Part shown: positions 59,148 to 64,000 of the stretch, piece by piece
Layout of the letters: each line of letters starts with the position of its first letter
How positions within the stretch are numbered: the stretch's first letter is position 1
Origin: Glaciecola sp041380235
GTDB taxonomy: Bacteria > Pseudomonadota > Gammaproteobacteria > Enterobacterales > Alteromonadaceae
Assembly (NCBI RefSeq): GCF_041380235.1
Contig: NZ_JBGIYY010000021.1
Coordinates: 1-64,000, forward strand
Reading direction: 5' to 3'
DNA: 64,000 nt
Translations under genes and position numbers: made by a program
Notes under the pieces: model-generated
Databases searched by the model: none
Told to the model about the DNA's origin: nothing
Seen by the model: the letters and a program-made list of their open reading frames with translations, nothing else

Positions 59148-59951
59148 ATGACTAGGGTTGGAGTTTTAGGCGCAAATGGCCGTATGGGTCGTGTATTGAT
59201 AGACGCGTGCTATCAGCATGCTAACCTCGCATTGGGTTTTGCAAGCGTGCGCAAGGGGTCTTCGTTCATCGGTATGGATGCGGGGGAGATTGCCGGTATT
59301 AATAAGCAGTATGTGACGCTGTCTGAGATCACGCCCCGTTTAATTGACAATGCTGATGTACTTATCGACTTTACATTGGCAGAAGCACTCGCTGATAATT
59401 TAAATATCGCGATAAAAAGTGCAAAACCTATCGTTATTGGTACTACTGGATTAAATCAAGAACAGCTGGCGCTGATTGATCTCGCCGCTAAGCAGGTGCC
59501 GATTGTATTTGCCGCGAACTACAGCGTGGGTGTGAATCTAATGCTTAATCTTGTCAAACAGGCGGCAAAGGTAATGGGTGAGCAAGCAGATATTGAGATT
59601 TTAGAGGCACATCATCGCTTCAAGAAAGACGCCCCATCAGGCACCGCAATGGCTATCGGAACAGCAATTGCACAAACGCTCGGTCGCAATTTAAGCACCT
59701 GCGCCGTATATGGCAGAGAGGGAACAACATCTGAACGCAACAAAGACACCATAGGGTTCGCCACGGTTCGTGCGGGAGACATCGTTGGTGAACATACCGT
59801 TTTGTTTGCAACATTAGGGGAAAGACTAGAAATTACGCATAAAGCATCTAGTCGTTTGACCTTTGCCAATGGCGCATTGGCTGCCGCAGAGTGGATTAAA
59901 AATAAGCCACCTGGACTTTATTCTATGCAAGATGTGCTGGCACTAAACTGA
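59148..59951 (+). CDS. dapB: 4-Hydroxy-tetrahydrodipicolinate reductase
   Basis: Lysine/diaminopimelate pathway step after DapA. The 267-aa protein (ATG at 59148; a TTG four codons earlier is less likely) has the NAD(P) motif VGVLGANGRMGRVL, IGTTGLNQEQ near 100, FAANYSVGVNLML, and the active-site EAHHRFKKDAPSGTAMA with its catalytic His pair and Lys. Length is close to E. coli DapB (273 aa). The dapB-carA-carB order is widespread in gammaproteobacteria. Confidence 0.95.
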   Translation: MTRVGVLGANGRMGRVLIDACYQHANLALGFASVRKGSSFIGMDAGEIAGINKQYVTLSEITPRLIDNADVLIDFTLAEALADNLNIAIKSAKPIVIGTTGLNQEQLALIDLAAKQVPIVFAANYSVGVNLMLNLVKQAAKVMGEQADIEILEAHHRFKKDAPSGTAMAIGTAIAQTLGRNLSTCAVYGREGTTSERNKDTIGFATVRAGDIVGEHTVLFATLGERLEITHKASSRLTFANGALAAAEWIKNKPPGLYSMQDVLALN

Positions 59952-60028
59952 TAAAAATAGAGTGTCCAGCTCATTTTTACCGATAAATCTATGTTTATTG
60001 TACTTTTGTGATTAATTTAAATAAGCAA

Positions 60029-60057
60029 TAGACGCATTTATTATTCTTGTATATAAT
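60029..60057 (+). promoter_or_regulatory. Promoter of carAB
   Basis: A perfect TATAAT lies at 60052-60057, with TAGACG 17 bases upstream as a weak -35. It would give a leader of about 215 bases before carA. No clear ARG box was seen. The leader contains the inverted-repeat structure described separately. Confidence 0.6.
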
Positions 60058-60067
60058 GCGCGGAATT

Positions 60068-60178
60068 TGCCAAAAATTAGTAATCCAGATGGGTTTTGTC
60101 GTTTTTGGTAGTGCCCAAAAGTCAGGTTTTTTATGACCTGCAGTGTAGTTGGGTAATCCTTATCGAGGATTTTTGGCA
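60068..60178 (+). ncRNA. Candidate structured RNA leader of carAB
   Basis: TGCCAAAAAT (60068-60077) and ATTTTTGGCA (60169-60178) form a perfect 10-bp closing stem around a 91-base interior. Inside are hairpins TTTTGG/CCAAAA (60103-60108 with 60115-60120) and CAGGT/ACCTG (60123-60127 with 60136-60140). ATCCT/AGGAT (60156-60160 with 60166-60170) competes with the closing stem. GTAATCC occurs twice (60080-60086, 60153-60159). There is no T-run, so it does not act as a plain terminator. I do not recognise the fold as a known riboswitch. carAB is commonly controlled by pyrimidines and arginine. Confidence 0.55.
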
Positions 60179-60280
60179 GAGACATAATGCGCTGTATTTT
60201 GTGAAATTAGCGTATAAATGCAGGAAATGCTGTAATTTACGGTATTTTCCTTAGTTATCTCTATAAAATAGGAGGTTGAC

Positions 60281-61429
60281 TTGGCTGTTTCTGCCCTGCT
60301 TGTATTAGCCGACGGTTCAATTTTTAAAGGAACTGCAATTGGTGCACAAGGTAGCAGTGTTGGTGAAGTGGTTTTTAATACTTCAATGACCGGCTATCAA
60401 GAAATTCTCACCGACCCATCTTACGCTGAACAAATTGTTACTCTAACCTATCCCCATATCGGCAATACCGGCACTAATCCTGAAGATGTTGAATCAAACC
60501 AAATTTGGGCAAAAGGATTAGTAATTCGTGATCTTCCTCTGATTGCCAGCAACTTCCGCAACACCCTTGGATTAGACGCCTACCTAAAGCAAAACAATAT
60601 TGTTGGCATTGCTGATATCGACACCCGACGGTTGACACGCGTGTTAAGAGAAAAAGGCGCGCAAAACGGCTGTGTACTTAGCATCGATTCTGAGCCAGAT
60701 ATTGATGAAGCGGCTCAGCAGGCATTGCAAAAGGCTATAGCTTTTCCCGGCATAAAAGGCATGGATTTAGCGAAAGTTGTGAGTTGTACGAGTCAACATG
60801 CATGGAACGACAGCGTCTGGGCATTGGGCAGCGGCTATGCTACAAATCTTCAAGATTTGCCATTTCATGTGGTTGCCTATGACTTTGGCGCAAAAAGTAA
60901 TATTTTACGAATGCTAGTTGAGCGCGGATGCCGCCTGACCATCGTGCCTGCTCAAACCAGTGCAGAAGATGTAATGAAATTACATCCAGATGGGGTGTTT
61001 TTATCAAACGGTCCTGGTGACCCCGAACCTTGCGACTACGCAGTAGAGGCAATTAAGGTATTTTTAAACGCCAAACTGCCAGTATTTGGAATTTGCTTAG
61101 GTCATCAACTCTTGGCAATCGCTTGTGGCGCAACAACCGAAAAAATGAAGTTTGGTCATCATGGTGCCAATCACCCGGTGCAAGATATGCGTTCAAAACG
61201 CGTGATGATAACCTCACAAAACCACGGCTTTGCAGTAAACAGTGATAGCTTGCCCGCAAACGTAGAGGTAACTCACGTGTCTTTATTTGATAAGTCGCTG
61301 CAGGGCATTGAGCTTAATGACCGGCCGGCTTTTAGTTTTCAAGGCCATCCAGAAGCGAGTCCAGGTCCACAAGACGCTGCAGCCTTATTCGATCACTTTA
61401 TCGATTTAATTAAACAAGCCAAGCAATAG
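60281..61429 (+). CDS. carA: Carbamoyl phosphate synthase small subunit
   Basis: Glutaminase subunit that supplies ammonia to CarB for pyrimidine and arginine synthesis. The 382-aa protein begins with TTG (AGGAGG is ideally spaced; E. coli CarA also uses a TTG start). Landmarks: GEVVFNTSMTGYQEILTDPSYA near 25, AYDFGAKSNILRML near 195, catalytic Cys in FGICLGHQLLA (about 268) and HGFAVNSDSL, with the triad His/Glu in FQGHPEASPGPQD near 352. Followed 12 bases later by carB. Confidence 0.97.
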   Translation: MAVSALLVLADGSIFKGTAIGAQGSSVGEVVFNTSMTGYQEILTDPSYAEQIVTLTYPHIGNTGTNPEDVESNQIWAKGLVIRDLPLIASNFRNTLGLDAYLKQNNIVGIADIDTRRLTRVLREKGAQNGCVLSIDSEPDIDEAAQQALQKAIAFPGIKGMDLAKVVSCTSQHAWNDSVWALGSGYATNLQDLPFHVVAYDFGAKSNILRMLVERGCRLTIVPAQTSAEDVMKLHPDGVFLSNGPGDPEPCDYAVEAIKVFLNAKLPVFGICLGHQLLAIACGATTEKMKFGHHGANHPVQDMRSKRVMITSQNHGFAVNSDSLPANVEVTHVSLFDKSLQGIELNDRPAFSFQGHPEASPGPQDAAALFDHFIDLIKQAKQ

Positions 61430-61441
61430 GGAACGTAAATA

Positions 61442-64000
61442 ATGCCTAAACGTACCGACATCAAAAGTATTTTGATTCTAGGCGCAGGTCCTATTGTAAT
61501 AGGACAGGCCTGTGAATTTGATTACTCAGGCGCGCAAGCATGCAAAGCGCTCAGAGAGGAAGGCTATCGGGTTATTCTGGTTAATTCAAACCCAGCTACG
61601 ATTATGACCGATCCTGAAATGGCAGATGCGACCTACATTGAGCCAATACATTGGGAAGTGGTTCGCAACATCATCGCTAAAGAGAGACCGGACGCGATTT
61701 TGCCAACAATGGGCGGCCAAACAGCATTGAACTGTGCTTTAGACCTAAATAAATTTGGTGTCTTAGCCGAATTTAATGTCGAATTAATTGGCGCCACCGC
61801 AGACGCTATAGATAAAGCGGAAGACCGCGAACGATTTGACAAGGCGATGAAGTCTATTGGCTTAGAGTGTCCGCATGCAGAAATCGCGCATGATATGACT
61901 CAAGCCCGAGATGTGCTTACTCGCATTGGTTTCCCTTGTATAATTCGGCCTTCATTTACAATGGGTGGCAGTGGCGGCGGTATTGCCTACAACATTGATG
62001 AATTTAATGAGATTTGTGCTCGTGGTTTAGATTTATCACCTACATCAGAATTGTTGATTGACGAATCTTTGATCGGATGGAAAGAATACGAAATGGAAGT
62101 GGTGCGTGATAAAGCAGATAACTGCATTATTGTCTGTACCATCGAAAATTTTGACCCAATGGGTGTGCATACCGGTGATTCTATCACCGTGGCTCCAGCA
62201 CAAACCCTTACCGATAAAGAATATCAAATTATGCGTAATGCCGCGATGGCAGTGCTGCGCGAGATTGGCGTTGAAACCGGTGGCTCAAATGTGCAGTTTG
62301 GAGTGGACCCTGAAACCGGGCGAATGGTTATCATTGAGATGAACCCGAGGGTTTCCAGATCGTCTGCATTAGCGTCAAAAGCAACCGGGTTCCCGATTGC
62401 GAAAATTGCAGCTAAGCTTGCAGTGGGTTTCACTCTCGATGAACTGGCTAACGATATTACCGGTGGTCTTACACCTGCATCATTTGAACCCTCTATCGAC
62501 TATGTAGTAACCAAAATTCCGCGCTTCAACTTCGAAAAATTCGCCGGCGCTAACGACCGTTTAACCACGCAAATGAAATCGGTAGGCGAGGTGATGGCGA
62601 TTGGTCGTAATCAACAAGAGTCATTGCAAAAAGCACTGCGCGGATTAGAAGTGGGTGTGTCTGGTCTCGACCCGATTCTCGATTTAGATGACCCAGAATC
62701 GAAAAATATCCTCATTTATGAACTGCGTGAACCAGGTGCTCAGCGTATTTGGTACATTGGTGATGCATTTAGAATGGGCATGACGGTAGATGAAGTATTT
62801 ACGCTTACCAATATAGATCGTTGGTATTTAGTGCAAATTGAAGATTTAATAAATACTGAAAAACAGATAAAACGTATCGGATTGAAAGGCATAAATGCAG
62901 ACATGATGCGTACACTAAAACGTAAAGGTTTTGCAGATTTACGAATTGCAGAGCTCACTCAGGTAGCTGAAAGCGATGTACGCAATATGCGCACAAAGAT
63001 GGATATTTTACCTGTTTATAAACGTGTTGATACTTGTGCTGCCGAGTTCGCAACGTCTACTGCCTACATGTATTCAACCTACGACGAAGAATGTGAAGCC
63101 AATCCAACTGACCGAAAAAAAATCATGGTCTTGGGAGGCGGTCCAAACAGGATTGGTCAGGGTATTGAATTTGATTATTGCTGCGTACATGCCGCACTTG
63201 CCATGCGCGAAGACGGCTACGAAACGATTATGGTCAACTGTAACCCTGAAACAGTCTCGACCGACTACGATACCTCAGACCGTCTTTATTTTGAATCGGT
63301 TACCCTTGAGGATGTGCTCGAAATCGTGCGGATAGAGAAGCCTAAGGGCGTAATCGTGCAATATGGTGGACAAACCCCCCTAAAACTCGCCAGAGCCTTG
63401 AAAGCTAACGGCGTGAACATTATTGGCACGTCGCCTGACGCGATTGACCGAGCCGAAGATCGTCAGCGTTTCCAGCAAATGGTGAATAAGCTGGGTTTGA
63501 AACAACCCGCCAACGCGACGGTGAGAAATATCGAAGAAGCTTTGGTTTGTGCCGAAGAAATCGGTTTTCCGTTGGTGGTGCGTCCTTCATATGTGTTGGG
63601 CGGGCGGGCAATGGAAATTGTTTACGACATAAAAGATTTACAACGTTATTTGAACGAAGCGGTTAAAGTGTCAAATGATAGCCCTGTATTGTTGGATCGT
63701 TTTTTAGATGACGCCATAGAAGTCGATATCGACGCGATTTGTGACGGTGAACAGGTGCTTATTGGCGGCATTATGGAGCATATCGAACAGGCCGGGGTGC
63801 ATTCAGGGGATTCTGCATGCAGCTTGCCGCCGTATTCGTTGTCTAAAGAGATCCAAGATGTAATGCGCGAGCAAGTCACACAAATGGCATTAGAGCTTGA
63901 AGTCCGCGGGCTCATGAATACTCAGTTCGCCATCAAAGATAACGAGGTTTACCTTATCGAGGTCAATCCGCGAGCAGCCAGAACAGTGCCGTTTGTATCT
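61442..64000 (+). CDS. carB: Carbamoyl phosphate synthase large subunit (partial, 3' end outside window)
   Basis: The first 853 codons of the synthetase subunit (about 1,073 aa in E. coli). The N-terminal carboxyphosphate domain begins KSILILGAGPIVIGQACEFDYSGAQACKAL, with ATP-grasp FPCIIRPSFTMGGSGGG near 165 and EMNPRVSRSSALASKATGFPIA near 300. The second half begins KKIMVLGGGPNRIGQGIEFDYC near 557, and ATP-grasp residues VNPRAARTVPFVS are at the very edge. The reading frame is intact to the window edge. Confidence 0.97.
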   Translation, partial: MPKRTDIKSILILGAGPIVIGQACEFDYSGAQACKALREEGYRVILVNSNPATIMTDPEMADATYIEPIHWEVVRNIIAKERPDAILPTMGGQTALNCALDLNKFGVLAEFNVELIGATADAIDKAEDRERFDKAMKSIGLECPHAEIAHDMTQARDVLTRIGFPCIIRPSFTMGGSGGGIAYNIDEFNEICARGLDLSPTSELLIDESLIGWKEYEMEVVRDKADNCIIVCTIENFDPMGVHTGDSITVAPAQTLTDKEYQIMRNAAMAVLREIGVETGGSNVQFGVDPETGRMVIIEMNPRVSRSSALASKATGFPIAKIAAKLAVGFTLDELANDITGGLTPASFEPSIDYVVTKIPRFNFEKFAGANDRLTTQMKSVGEVMAIGRNQQESLQKALRGLEVGVSGLDPILDLDDPESKNILIYELREPGAQRIWYIGDAFRMGMTVDEVFTLTNIDRWYLVQIEDLINTEKQIKRIGLKGINADMMRTLKRKGFADLRIAELTQVAESDVRNMRTKMDILPVYKRVDTCAAEFATSTAYMYSTYDEECEANPTDRKKIMVLGGGPNRIGQGIEFDYCCVHAALAMREDGYETIMVNCNPETVSTDYDTSDRLYFESVTLEDVLEIVRIEKPKGVIVQYGGQTPLKLARALKANGVNIIGTSPDAIDRAEDRQRFQQMVNKLGLKQPANATVRNIEEALVCAEEIGFPLVVRPSYVLGGRAMEIVYDIKDLQRYLNEAVKVSNDSPVLLDRFLDDAIEVDIDAICDGEQVLIGGIMEHIEQAGVHSGDSACSLPPYSLSKEIQDVMREQVTQMALELEVRGLMNTQFAIKDNEVYLIEVNPRAARTVPFVS

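Noticed and set aside
59952..60060. ARG box in the carAB promoter
   Set aside because: AT-rich words resembling half of the box occur, but no palindromic 18-bp match could be identified.

Overview
The window is chromosomal DNA from a marine gammaproteobacterium of the order Alteromonadales (Alteromonas/Glaciecola/Paraglaciecola-like). This is inferred from gene content and protein style: FadR/FadH, FabB-MnmC, PdxB-Asd-FimV, BamE-RecN-NadK, GrpE-DnaK-DnaJ-DapB-CarAB in the usual gammaproteobacterial neighbourhoods, together with TonB-dependent sugar uptake, a CrbS-type symporter/histidine kinase and a PEP-CTERM-like surface protein. No rRNA, tRNA or CRISPR array was seen.

Layout. 1-3740 is the tail of an integron gene-cassette array with no integrase in view. 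It has a 190-aa orphan cassette with a 111-bp attC, a decayed IS1182-family element sitting exactly on the attC core, a small membrane-protein cassette, and a terminal BrnT/BrnA toxin-antitoxin cassette with a damaged attC core. A second IS1182-type end lies at the very left edge, also abutting a GTT core. 3741-11300 holds fatty-acid control and beta-oxidation (fadR, fadH), a periplasmic retropepsin-like protease, a thioesterase and the epmC / NAD-kinase-like / yfcL operon. 11317-12084 is a PEP-CTERM-like protein with a near-consensus sigma-54 promoter. 12615-14799 carries three tandem FlgO-domain lipoproteins. 15276-22764 is a complete sucrose locus: TonB receptor, MFS permease, fructokinase, sucrose phosphorylase and a LacI regulator, with two palindromic operators 53 bp apart. 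22803-36759 is a housekeeping stretch: mnmC, fabB, class II aldolase, alpha/beta hydrolase, pdxB, asd, fimV, ppiC, bamE, recN with a LexA box, and nadK.

36914-49282 is accessory DNA lying between nadK and grpE, which are divergent neighbours in many relatives. It carries a 3-hydroxybutyrate/PHB-type utilisation operon (dehydrogenase, secreted esterase, secreted MetX-like alpha/beta hydrolase, GntP permease), a divergent TonB receptor, and a CrbS/CrbR-like two-component system enclosing a diguanylate cyclase. 49374-53487 is the heat-shock cluster grpE-dnaK-dnaJ with two candidate sigma-32 promoters. 53725-59015 has a DUF4397 repeat lipoprotein, a MipA/OmpV protein, a GGDEF-EAL relic, cytochrome c', an alcohol dehydrogenase and cytochrome b561. 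59148-64000 is dapB, carA and the first 853 codons of carB. A candidate structured RNA leader (10-bp closing stem, three inner hairpins) lies before carA.

How it works together. The sucrose operon would import sucrose across both membranes and split it phosphorolytically to glucose-1-phosphate and fructose. The accessory block would hydrolyse hydroxybutyrate oligomers or esters outside the cytoplasm, import the acid and oxidise it to acetoacetate. The neighbouring CrbSR-like pair belongs to a family that controls acetate/acetyl-CoA metabolism.
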